Below, piece after piece: positions 36,101-48,072 of a stretch of DNA of 64,000 nucleotides (the first letter of the stretch is position 1; each line of letters starts with the position of its first letter). A model generated the notes under the pieces. That model saw only the letters and a program-made list of their open reading frames with translations. It was not told the origin of the DNA and searched no databases. The translations under genes were made by a program, and so were the position numbers. Source of the DNA: Parasponia andersonii (lineage: Eukaryota > Streptophyta > Magnoliopsida > Rosales > Cannabaceae); assembly GCA_002914805.1 (NCBI GenBank), contig JXTB01000072.1:760425-824424 (forward strand), given 5' to 3'.

Positions 36101-39100
36101 TTTGTCGACCTGTATAGTTGCTCACAACAATGCCTTGCTGGCTTTGTTGGTGTCAAATAACTTTGCTGAGATAAAAAGCAATGTTTTTAAGCGATATAGT
36201 AGAGAAAATATTCATAGTCTGGTATACTTTGGTGAGTTAGCTCTATACGACTTGTCTTTAACGGTTTATGTAATTATAATGTTCTTGTTTTAACTTTTTA
36301 AGGATTAATGAAAGGATATTTATGTATATGTATATATATATAAAATATATATCACTTGTGTTTTTGATAAAACATAAATTGAATGATGGATATCTGAGGA
36401 TTAGTTTCTCTATTTTAGTACCAGTACGTTGATATATTCCTTGTAAGCTGATTCTCTTTCTGTTGAAAACAGACTTTTGTATTGCAGAAAATATAAATAA
36501 AATTGTAAAAATTCTGGTTCTGGGACTTGGGCACTTATCGTGATTGATATTTCCTCTTTTCCTTTTCTTTTAATGTATAATATGGTTATAAGTTCTAACC
36601 TAGGCAAACAACTTCCCCAGCCTGCGAAAACCCGGGCCTGAATGCTCTGGTCTAAAATTTCTAGATTGCTTAAACCTTACTCATTTTACTAGATTTGATT
36701 ATCAAAAGGGTGCTCGGATGATGCTTTTGCATTTCAGTGTTTTAGTTCTTTCCTCGTTAATTGTGTGGTTTCATTTAGTCTTACAATTTTTCTTTTTTCT
36801 TCCTTTTTTTGGTGGTGCCATGGTCGACCAGATTCAGTGGAGAGATTCCATATCTCAGCATTTGTCTTATTTGTTTTAGCTCAAAATATTCTGGAGGCTG
36901 AAGGTCCCTGGTTTGAAAGTTTTCTTTTGGTAAGTTTTTGGACCTCTAAATTGAGACAGAAACATACTTTACAGAACAGGAAAAAGGGTTCTGCTGTACA
37001 GCTAGTGTGACTCCTTAATTATATTTTTTGATGGCAGAATGCTCTATTGGTATATGTTTGTGAAATGGCTATTGATATCATAAAGCACTCATTCATTGCT
37101 AAATTTAATGGCATAAAGCCGATTGCATACTCTGAGTTTCTCGAGGACCTCTGCAAACAGGTAAGTTTTTGCTTCTTTGTTTTCTTTCTCCTTTCTCTAA
37201 CGAGTTTTGATTGGTTCTTTTCTGTGAAAGCTACCAGTATAATTTGATCTTTAAGTAACAAAATATATGTTCTTGATAAAACTACACTTGAGGAGTGAGG
37301 CATAAGCCTATAATATATTGCCACAATGATCAACCATTCTCGCTATATTTTAGTACATTTCCAGGTTCCTAATTAGAGTCTCAAGAAGAAGGCATATATT
37401 TTAGTGTATCATTTGTATTTCAGAATCATTTGGCTATCAAACGCACTGTTGAAATGTATCACTATGTGTATATAAAGTCATAAGGGTTAGTTATTTGTAT
37501 TCTGAAGTTATTTAGTTGCTTGTTAATAAACATTTAGTTAGCCCTTCTCAGCGAGTTTCAGGTTGGCGAAAGAATTTTTGCTTTATGTAGTGAGTAGATA
37601 AACTATTTGGAGCCATTTCTTACCCATTACAATGTGATATTGTCCTCATTATTATTTTCTTTTGCTCGAGTGATTCGGCCTTGTATTAATTGGTTGTCAA
37701 GTAAAGTTACACACTTGTTGGGATTAGGAAAGGTGTCAACCTCTAATATTTTCTTTGATAGTGTGCATGTTTGTTCTCAATGCGCACATGGTCAATCACA
37801 ATCAGGATCACTGTGCCTTGAGTCAAGGATGTTTTATTTGCTTGTGTTGAGTTGAGAATTCTTGATTTTCATCAAATGCTAGCCAATACAGAGCATACCA
37901 AGTTTTATTCACTTCTTGATTATCTTTTCTATGGGAATCTGACTTTCTGTTTTCTACTCTTCGTAGACTTTAAACATGCAAACGGAAGATTCGAAGAATA
38001 ATCTCACTTTTGTTCCATTGGCACCAGCATGTGTGGTAAGCTGTTGCTTATACTTGCTCTTAAACCTGTATTTCATGGTTTCAAGACACCCTCATTTGTC
38101 TGGTTTCTTATACAGAGGGGGGAAAAAAGGGCGGCCCTCGATTATTTTTGGTTATGTCTTATTTTAGCCTCATTAGTAACCTAAATTCTACTTTGGCCCC
38201 TGAATTTTCAAAATATCTCGGACTTGGCACGCGAGATATATATTTGTCTCAGATTGAAGAATTTTGTTCAGGATCAGGAGGCAAAACTAGGACAAAAAAA
38301 TATAATTCAGGATGTAGAGTGGGACATTTAAAGTTAAGACAAAAATTGAGACAAAAGTTTATTTTCAGGTGCCAAGTCTGGACATTTTGAAATTGAGGGC
38401 TAAAGTGAGATTTTGGGTTATTCTTTTGGGCAAAAATAGGATGAACCCATTAATTTGTATTGTTCGTCTTTTCCTATATAGGTAGTGAGTGGTGATGATG
38501 CCTTGTATCTGCAAAAAAAAAAAAAAACAAAACAAAAAACAAAAAGCAAAAAAAAAAAGGGTTTCTGAAGCCTTTACCTCTGCATATGAGAGTAATATTC
38601 AATAGAAAATTCTACCTTTTTGTTATTGGTGAACAGTTTGCATTCTTCTCCTGTCCGGTTGTCCACCTGATGGGCCTTATAGGTGTTTTGAGAATAAAAA
38701 ATGCCTTTCTCCGTGTGCTAACCTTGGTGAAACATACGTAGGTGATTGCTCCTTAGAAAATTAACGAATGTTTTGTCAAGTCTATATTGAGTGTTTTGGT
38801 GTCCTTTCCTGCCTCCCAAAGATTGAGGAACTCAGCAGTACAGCCCAGTTTCAAATTCGAGTTTGACCTGTGGTATATTAAAAAATGTATTGGTGTAAGA
38901 TTATTAACGAGTAATGTTTTACTTTTGACATATCAACATGGTGGGTATAGTGACATGCATGGCACGGCATGCAATGCTGCTATGTTGGGAACCACGTTTT
39001 GGCTTAAAAAGTACTCTCTAAAATATGGAGCACTAATTACAGCTTTCTTAAAATTAACACACCCAAATACGCCAAATATTGGATTGTCATTACATTGTCA

Positions 39101-39375
39101 ACAAATCTAATTGCACTAATATTAGACCATTTATACTGTATCTGATAGACATATCATTTTGGTGTTAGGTTATTCGAGTCTTGACTCCAGTATATGCTGC
39201 CAACCTCGCTCATCATCCCCTTCCGTGGAAGCTTTTTTGGATTGTCCTGCTATCCTTCATGACCTTTGTTATGCTCACTAGCCTCAAGGTGTTGATAGGC
39301 ATGGGACTACAGAAACACGCCATTTGGTATGTCAACAGGTGCCGAAAAAGAAAACACCACCTTCATTCTGATTAA
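33180..39375 (+). CDS. POD1: TAPT1-family membrane protein, POD1-like (11 coding exons)
   Basis: Multi-pass protein of the TAPT1/DUF747 family. Arabidopsis POD1, an ER protein, is needed for pollen-tube guidance and embryo patterning. Exons by phase: 33180-33828, 34100-34251, 34558-34661, 35009-35098, 35226-35292, 35813-35963, 36064-36231, 36832-36929, 37038-37160, 37967-38035, 39169-39375; 625 codons plus stop. The first 220 or so residues are polar and variable, with a KKRKKRKK run. The conserved part has LIYHMIRGQGTIKLYVVYN, SNNFAEIKSNVFKRYS and about six hydrophobic segments. The start ATG at 33180 begins MAMALRSTERKLSYEIL. Intron 6 (35964-36063) is U12-type AT-AC. The exon 4/5 join is odd: the family residues Asp-Ile-Ser before LIYH are kept only if one G of GGG at 35097-35099 is discounted. 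The exon 5 start given uses a CAG seven bases downstream and keeps frame. Confidence 0.9.
35964..36063 (+). other. U12-type AT-AC intron (intron 6 of the POD1-like gene)
   Basis: The intron begins ATATCCTTTG, the U12 5' splice-site consensus. It has TCCTTAAC at 36047-36054, the U12 branch site, and ends TTTGTAC ten bases later. Removing it joins ...AVAAS and IIHSFILLAQ in frame, as the family requires. No GT-AG alternative keeps that conserved segment. Confidence 0.9.
38177..38420. mobile_element. Fold-back MITE in intron 10 of the POD1-like gene
   Basis: The first 55 or so bases (TAACCTAAATTCTACTTTGGC...) and the last 55 (...GGGCTAAAGTGAGATTTTGGGTTA) are inverted copies with a few mismatches, giving a 244-bp element with long terminal inverted repeats. 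No clear target duplication was found and there is no coding capacity. Confidence 0.7.
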
Positions 39376-40471
39376 TTTGAAAGAAAGAAACATTCACATA
39401 GATCAGTGTCATCTTCTCTGGCTGCTGAATGTCTTTTTTCGGCCTGCAAAACCTCACATTAACGAGTGAAGATCAAGCTCTCTCTAGAAATAGTGTATCT
39501 GATCATCAATGTTGGAGAAGCTTTGGACAGCATGAGGAGAGCAACGTCATCTTCAGGTCTTTTGCTGAGTTCTTAGGGTTGTTACCTTTCAATTTTGTTA
39601 CAAAGAAAGGTTTTTTGATTGGTAGGGAACTGGCTTGTATACGAAGGTAACAAAGCCCCTTCACATTGCCTACATCAATAATGTAAGTTCTCCTGTTTCT
39701 TGTATCCACTTGAATATTTATTAAAAAGAATAAAATGCTATTTCAGTGAAAAATACCATTGTTTTTCACTTTCATTGTAATTTCTTTGATCTTCGTTTTT
39801 TTGTTGCTAGACTTGGTGTGAGTTTTGATCTGTCTTTAATGTTTTATGCGTCATCCTATTTAACACAGCATTTCTTTCAGTTTCTCCAATCTTTTATCTC
39901 CGAGGCTGTTTTGTCTATTGAATGAGAGTTTTTTTTTCCCTTTCCATCAAACTATAGTTTTTGTCTTTAAAATAAAAGAGAGATTTGAACTTCGAATCTC
40001 GAAACATTGGAACTTGTCGTGGTTACAAATTAAGCTAGACATATGGCCACTATCAACAGCATTTATAATATATGGTGCCAAAAATATTATTAAAGTGATA
40101 GTTGCAAAAATATCCGTGGGTTTAGATGAAATATTCAATTTATTCCGTCAGCTTTATAAATAACAAAAATATCTACTTAGGTTAGCATATCAAATGCAAG
40201 TTTTACATTTTTGAAAAAATTTGTTGAAAGTGACCTGCGAAAGGAGAGTATACCCTTATTTCTATATTTGTAACCAAATAATAATAATAATAATCGTGTT
40301 GATCGAAAGATAACAAAAGAAAAGAAAAGAAAATCAAATTCAGTGGAAAAAAGTCTTACATTTTTTTTTTTCTATTTTTGTAATTATTCCCATTATAATT
40401 AATTGTTAAACCTTATGCTCTAAATTGAAAGCCAGAACTCCTACGTGGATCTTCTGACCATTATAAAATAA
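39376..40471. other. 3' UTR region of the POD1-like gene and spacer
   Basis: 39376 to about 39900 is the likely 3' UTR/downstream region. The open frames at 39429-39650 and 39918-40163 have no conserved features. Confidence 0.4.
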
Positions 40472-40848
40472 TTAGGGGTGACAATCTATATCGTGTCGTG
40501 TTTAACCTAATTAAATTATGTTGTTAACATGTTAACCTACGTATCACCTATTTAATGAAAACGACGTACAAGTTGTGAGTCAAAACGTATATAAATAGTA
40601 TAATTGTTAGTTTACTCGATTTTTTTAATTAAGTTTTACTATAGTAAGAGAAACTAGTTCATTATCTTTATGTTTTTATTTTATCTACAAGAAATTCATG
40701 AAAAAATATTTTTCTGAAAATAATTATTTAATATAATTTATTAAAAAATTATTTAATCATGTCAATTCGAGTCAATTTCGTGTCAAATAAGTTCAGCTGT
40801 TGGTTTCGAATTGTGTTATCATGTCATGACCTATATTGTCATCCTTAA
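40472..40848. mobile_element. MITE-like element, hAT-type ends, copy 1
   Basis: The left end TTAGGGGTGACAAT and right end ATTGTCATCCTTAA are near-perfect 14-bp inverted repeats (12 of 14 positions or so). The 377-bp body is AT-rich and shares its right half with 30906-31300. The flanks (AAAATAAT, AAGAAAAT) are only partly alike, so the target duplication is eroded. Confidence 0.75.
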
Positions 40849-41260
40849 AGAAAATAAAATCTAGTTATATGACTCTAAACACAGTCCCTTAACTAGGAGA
40901 AAGTACATAAATACCCATTTTAGATGGCATATTTGTATGAAATACCTGGTTTTTAATTTCACAAAATTATATACATTTTTTTAGAGAAATATATATACCG
41001 TTGGTTTTTAGGTATGTATTTTATGTATTAAAAGTACAATATACATTTTATATAGATATATATACTTGTACTGTAAACAACTATCACATGTATTTGATTT
41101 AAACAAAGGTATGTATCTAACTATATTATCTAAAATAAGTATTGGGTCTAATTTTCTCCCCAGACAATAGTATGTTTGTTTAAAGACGCAACTTAATCGT
41201 TTAACAGCATAAACAACTCAAATCAAATTAAATTAAACAAATCCATGGGTGTGGTATAAT
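40849..41260. other. Intergenic, AT-rich; nothing recognised
   Basis: Short AT-rich spacer between two transposon relics with no open frame or repeat that I can support. Confidence 0.4.
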
Positions 41261-42965
41261 TAGAGGTGGCAAATAGACGGGACGGACTGGGCAAGCTCGA
41301 AAAGTTGAAATGGAGCTTAGCTCTCGTTGGCCTACTGGGCTCCTAGACCAGCCATAAGCTGGTTGGGCTGACTCAGCCCGTGCTTGGCTCATTTTTTTTT
41401 TTTTAAAAAAAAGATATTATATTAATATATATATTTAATGAAAAATTTACGAAAAATAGATAATATTTTCTATTTTTTTTATATCGATAAAATTTTAAAA
41501 ATAAATAAATAAGTATATAAATATTTAAGTTGAGTAGTCGATAAAAAAAATTTTAAAACAAAAACCTTAAGAAAATTATTTAGTATTATAATGAAAATGT
41601 TTGAAAAAAAATAAGGAAACAAATAAATTTTGAATTTCATTTTATTGATTTGATCTTTAAATATCTCATTGGAAACTTTACCAAGAAAAACTAATTGGGA
41701 TAAAACCTTCGTAAAGAAAAAAAAAGTAAAAAAAAAGTATAGTCTTGATAATTATAATTCAACTTATTACAAAAATAAAAAAATAAATTAGTATATCATC
41801 AATTATGGCTCATCATCGTTCACATACAAGTTATTGAAATTTTGGCCAATTCTTAATTGAAATACAAATATTATTTTGATTTCACTTAGTCACTTCATTT
41901 TAGAGACTTGGTCATCCCCTTCAACGAATTCGATCTTCTTCTTCACTAGCATTCTTTTCTAAATCAATAGGGATATTTTTTTATATATCCATATCCTATA
42001 TAAATATATTAATATGTTAATTAATTTGAGTTAGCTAGATACCAAACATATTACTAATTTAATTAACTGGAATTAGAATAATAGGAAACATATTTGACAT
42101 TACTATTGTGATTAATTTGAGTTAGAATGGTAATAAAAATATTAGTAAATTAATTAATCTGAATTAGAATTATAATAAATATATTACTATATTAATTAAT
42201 TTGAATTTGAATGATAATAAATATATTACTAAATTAATTAATTTGAACATATTATAATTATAAACATTCTACTAACTTAATTATAATTTGTAAACATTGA
42301 AATTAAACATACTACTAAACATAAGTCATAATTGTGATAATACCATTATACTACTAAACATATTTCAAAATAATTGATATCAAAAACATAATTGTGATAA
42401 AGTGAATTTTAGATACTTAAGAAATTGAAATCATACCTTGAATTGAGACTTAAGAGTTGAGATACTTGAACAATGGAAGATTTTTGGATTTTGGAAGAAT
42501 TAGAAATGGAGTTTAGAGAATGTAATCAAAAATTATAATGTATTAATTAGATAATATAATTAGAGAGAAAGAAACAAAAGAAACTTGAGAATATAATTAG
42601 AGATAATGAGAGAATAAGAGAGTATTGGGTTGAATTGAAATTTAAAATTATGAAAAAAAAATGAGAGGATGAAGTATTTAATTATTTATCGGCATAGAAA
42701 AAAGTTTTCTTTTTTTTTTTAATTTAGTTATTATTTTTTAATAGTTTTTAAATTTATTTAAAAACATAAAAAAATAATAATAATAATAATAATGGGAGCA
42801 CAAACGGCTCCCTCTATCTAGCTAGCCCAATAGTATTGCCTGGAAAAAAAAAAAAAAGTATGCAGGGCAGGCCGAGCTGAGATCGAGCATTTACTACTAC
42901 AGGCTAGGTCACCTTGCAGGCTACAGTATCAGGCCACGGGCCAACCCGTTTAGTTCGTACTTTAT
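41261..42965. mobile_element. Non-autonomous hAT-like element, about 1.7 kb
   Basis: The left end TAGAGGTGGCAAATAGACGGG is of the common plant hAT TAGGGGTGGCAAANCGGG type. The right end is a decayed counterpart (AACCCGTTTAGTTCGTACTTTA). Both edges have GC-rich subterminal blocks with GGGC/GGCC motifs, and the centre is very AT-rich with TTAATTAATTTGA phrases repeated at about 42090-42250. No transposase remains. The right boundary is approximate. Confidence 0.5.
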
Positions 42966-43502
42966 TTATGGTAGAACTTGTGACTTCTAATTTCTATTTG
43001 CTTTATTAATCAAACTGTATTGCACCATACATACATCTATATATTTATATTAGAATTTTAAAATATTTCTCTTATATAAATTTATGTATAGCAATTTTCA
43101 TAGGTTAGTTTAGAAATTTACTATATACCTTACCATATAAGATATTACCTAGTTAAACCCTAAATATTTTATTTCATGTTATCCACCCTTTAATTTTCCA
43201 TTATGTTACCTTTTTTTTTTTTGATAAAGTTATTTTTAGTTATTTGGATGAATGTTTAAACATTTACTTTGTGATTCTTATTTAGACATTTTGATCTTAA
43301 GTTCATATTGATTTGTATCTTAAAAGGATATTGCTTGGCCAAGATTTCCAAAGTGTTTTAAATTTTTTGATTCTTTTTACAGGTACTTTTGTTTTAGTAA
43401 GGGTTTATGGCACAAAAGATCCCTAAACTATCTAAATTGTAATTTGTTATGAAATTTTTGATCAAAAAACACACATAATGAGCATATTATAGAATCAAAA
43501 CA
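42966..43502. other. Intergenic, AT-rich; nothing recognised
   Basis: No open frame, splice pattern or clear repeat. Confidence 0.4.
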
Positions 43503-44031
43503 TAGAGACGTCAATATGGGTCGAGCTTTGTAGGTCGGACTACATTATGAATAAAAAGCACAGTACCGGCTCGACCCGGCCGACATTAATGCAGACTTGG
43601 GTTGGCCTGTTATATATAGTAGGGACCAGGCTAGGTCTCAACAATTGGCCCATCAGTCTGGCTTGATCCGTATTTGCCTATATTTAGTTATTATATATAT
43701 NCTTTTAATATTATTTATTTACGTATTTTTTGTTTACTTTCGATTTATTTAAATTTTAAAGGAATATAAATAGATTTTAGGCTCATATTTTAGCATACAT
43801 AAGTACATATTTAATATTTTAAAGCATAAAATAATAACGAAATTAGGCTCATATTTTGGCCCATATTCAGTTTATATAGGCACAACCCACTAAGGTACGG
43901 CCTCCTTAGGTCCGCATAAATGTGGGTTGGGCCTATGGGTTATACAAACTCTTTAGACTTGGTACAAAAGTCTGTGTGGGCTTATTAAATGTTGGTCAAG
44001 TTGTTCTGATCAGACTCATTTTACATCTCTA
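43503..44031. mobile_element. Non-autonomous hAT-like element with subterminal GGGTC/GACCC motifs
   Basis: The left end TAGAGACGTCAATATGGGTC and the complement of the right end, TAGAGATGTAAAATGAGTC, match over about 19 bases with few changes. The interior carries GGCTCGACCCGGCC-like and GGGTTGGGCC-like motifs and no ORF. It contains the single unresolved base at 43701. The target duplication is not clear. Confidence 0.65.
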
Positions 44032-47000
44032 TCTGAAATAATATTTAAAAGAAAACAAATTATATTATAGGATTTTGAGAGAATGAAAGATGTACTATTT
44101 GATTTTTAGGATTCTTTAAATTGTAAATTTAGAGAAAAATTTTCTACAACTATTTATTTTTATGCTTGAAATTCCCAAATTGCTTTTCAAATATATTTTT
44201 AGATACCATCACATATATTTTTGGTCAAAAATTTAACATTGTTATAAATCAGAAAGTTTAGAGATTTAATTGCTATAATTGAAACTTTGAGAGCTAAATT
44301 GTCACAGATTGGATACTTCATGGACTATTTGTACTATTAACCTTTTTAGTAATTTTAACTTTTCAGCTAATTTTAGTGCATTGTATTGTACTGTATTATA
44401 TTGTGATGTATATATTGGGTTGTATTGTATTTATTATTCGATTACAATGCTACGTTTGGTTTGAAAAGTTTAATTTTTTGAAAATTTTATTTAGAAAAAT
44501 GTGATTTTTTTAAATAAAAAATATGCAGGTAAATACCACTTGATTGCCACTTTCAAAAAGTTTATTTACAAACATACCATTTTTAGATAAATTTAAAAAA
44601 AATACCACTTTAAAAATTTATTATAAAAATACCATTTTTGAAAGAGATAAAGTGATGTGAAAGAAAGATAGCAAAGAAAAAGTGATAACAAAAAATTAAG
44701 AACATAAAAAATAAGAAGAGTGAGTATTATACAATACTTTGTTAAAGTTAAAAATATGTAATACACATGTAATGCAAAATTATTTTTTTTTCTGTATTAG
44801 ATAATACTTTTCGTATTATATTAAATTTTAATATATTAAATAATACAATATAAAAACATAACTAAATATAATATTATGTTTAATTGATATAATACAAAAT
44901 ATTTGTACAGTGTACCAAAAAAGACCTTTGAGGATTAGTTCTTCTACTTAGTCTAAATTTATCAATGCCCAAAACACATAAATTGTATCACTCTAAACTA
45001 CATAATAAGGTGTGATTTGGTGTGTTTAATACCTTACTTTTAATTGATGGAATTAAAAATTTTCTTTCTTTCAGAAAATACAATTTAATTAAAAAAGATT
45101 TTAAATATTACCCAACTCACGTTGCACTCGTCCCTTAAAAGATTATAGAAACACTCCGAGACAAAATATATTTGCACTAACACCTATTAAATACAAAACA
45201 ATTACAAAAGTACGCCTTGTTCAGTTGAATTTGACTAAAATTTTAGTTTGGCCCATTATATTTTTATTTAACTCATTATTTTCTATTGAGATGATACTAA
45301 ATGTTAAAATTAAAAAATAACATAGTTACTAATTTTTCATCAATTTTTCATCCTCTTTTTTTTTTTTTTTTTAATCAAGGGTGTTACTATAATTATTCTT
45401 GGTCTAGGATGTCATCATAATAATTTTAACATTAAATAAAAGGGGTGTCACCATAATTTTCCTAAAATAACACAATTTTATAATAACACCTTCTTCCTCT
45501 TCTTTTCTTTTCTTTCTTTCTTTTTTTTTTTTTTTCAGGAACTCATTGCGTATTTTGAGTTCAAATCATGGTTTTAGCCGCCACCAATTCATTTGACACC
45601 TACTTTTGAGGCCTTCGCTGTTCTTTCTCGTGAAAATTAAAGTTAAAATCTCCTTTAAATAACTATTTTGACAAAAAATTTATAACGAGATACTTGAGAC
45701 ATTCCTTCATCCAAATTTAAAATCCACCTTATGTTGCTACTTTTCTGTAACTGTTAACATGAATATGACAAACCTGATCAACTTATAACTGAATCACTGG
45801 ATTAAAACCAAAAACTATAAATTTATCTGCATACTTCTAATTAAACATTATATATTCACTAGTCACTATCATTAAATTTTATAATTAGTTTTCTTAAATT
45901 TTTCTTCTAATTGAAATTTTCATATATATTTGTCTTCTTCTCCCATTAATCTTCAACGACCTTCTATCCTTTGAGTATGAGTTTTGGTCTTCTTTGTAGG
46001 GTTTTGAGTTTCTTGTTTGAATATTTGTCGCTATTATAATTAGCCAATTAATATTTGATAAAGAGGGTCCACCGAAATGGTAGGTCAGTGGATCGCTGCC
46101 ATTTTTATCAGAATATTGTATACTTTTGAAAAAAAAGGCAATCAATTAGAGACAGATAAATATGGAACATTTGCCACCTGCAGAGCCAGAGTCAGATAGT
46201 CAAGCATATAGGTTCATATAATATACACATATTATTCTGTTCATAATATCACTTCTATATTCTTTGTTTCAATATTCATAAATTTTCGGAGCAAATTTGG
46301 TAATTCCTATAAGGACATTTGGTATTCCAACATGAATTTAAAAAAATTCCTTTTTTTTTTCTCAAAAATAAAGAGAAGTAATAGTCACCATAAGTCAGAG
46401 AGATTTTGTTCTGCTGTAAAAGGCTCCTTTTGTGCTGTCAGCCAAGGAGTGAGAACTGAAAAAGGGTAATACAGCCATTTTGATTCCTAATAGATAAATT
46501 TTGACTTTCTTGACCAATACATACAGACTAGAGAGACCAAAAAAACTTAAAAAAAAAAAAACATAGTTTGACTTCTAATTGGAAAGAGCTGACATATGAA
46601 TATTAGAGAAAATTTAGCCCCATGAAAAGGGCTAAAATTTCTTCGTTAATTCTATTCCTTAATTATCAAATCCTGATTCGCATCTTTGTTTGGAAAGAAA
46701 AAATTGATTAGCACCACATATCCTTCTAAATTCTCTTTTAAAAACAATTACAAAAAGGAAAAAAAAAGAAAAAGAAAAAGGAAACTACAAAAAGAGTGTT
46801 CATGCAAGTAGAACCCTTTTAGTTGTACAAAGAATAGGTTATGAATCAACTTTCATAATTACGTGAAATAATTTACGTACCTTTATCAAAATAAAATGAT
46901 ATGTTCTTTTGTTATACATATTTTATTTAAAGAAAATCTAAATATTAATTTTCAATTCTATGTAAATCATTGCCTAGTCCCACCAATATTGCCCTTTTCC

Positions 47001-48072
47001 CCTTCATTTCTATGATTTGTTAGTAGTCCTATACAAATATTTTCTGAAATTTTTTTAAGGAATTAAAATTGAAGAATGAAGTAGTAACGGAAAAAAATGT
47101 ACCAATATATATAAAGCAAACAAAATAAATGAAAAAGAAAATGGAAAAAGAAAAAGAAAGAAGAATAGAAGAAGACAAACCGGCTTTAAGAAAAATGAAA
47201 AACCAACGGCGAGACCGAAAACACCGAGAATGATCCCGAAATTTCAGGTTTTACGGCGGGAAAGTAATTGGCCACGCCTCATATCGATATATGCACATAT
47301 ATTTGCCAAGTTTGATCTATTAACATTTATTTCCCCATTATAACCCCGTATAACAAACTGTCATTAAAGCTATAGTATAATTCTCTTTAAAACGTTTTAT
47401 CACTAAAAAATTATGTCAATACGAACCCCTCACACTATCATAGAACTATTAGTGCTAAATAGTATATTTTGTTAAGCTGAGCAAAGCATTTTCCACTACT
47501 AGTTCCACTTAATATGATAAATATAGTTGACATTTCCAATATTTTTTATTTTAAATTGCCACTATTATAGTTAAATAGGCTACACTTTTAGTGGGAAAAA
47601 AAAAACTTGTTTATTTCTTTTCTCTTGTCAAAATTCCAAATTCTTGTCACTTGGGTTGGGGCTAGGTGTGCTATTTGGGCTAATATTCAATTAAATTGTG
47701 AAAAAAAAATAGATTTTCTAAAATCATGACCGTACGATGGTTATGCAATCAACGGGCAGAAAGTATTCAGATTCCCGCCGATACTAGTAGGCCACCTCTT
47801 CTATTTTTATTTTCTTATTTTTTTAATTCTGATTTTATTTTATTTTATCTTATTATAACTTATAAGTTAAAAAGTAAGATATACACTGCACTTACAGAGA
47901 TTTCTGTTTCCATTTCTCGCTATAATTTTTCATAACCATTCTCATATCGTCTCTCTAATTCTTTTCATAATTTTTTTTACCACTCTTAAATTTTTTTTGC
48001 AAAATCTCTGTGTCTTCTGCCATTGTATGAACTCTCTAGTCTCATCAAATAAACAATCGAAAAGCAAAAGAA
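44032..48072. other. Intergenic, then promoter and 5' UTR of the PLATZ gene
   Basis: 44032-47100 is AT-rich with poly-A/T runs and no supported gene; the ORF at 45894-46145 is noise. A GC-richer patch at 47161-47275 includes GGCGGGAAA, an E2F-type site. The short frames at 47726-47935 and 47997-48185 overlap the PLATZ leader and have no family support. The 5' UTR of the PLATZ gene probably lies in about 47900-48072. Confidence 0.4.
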
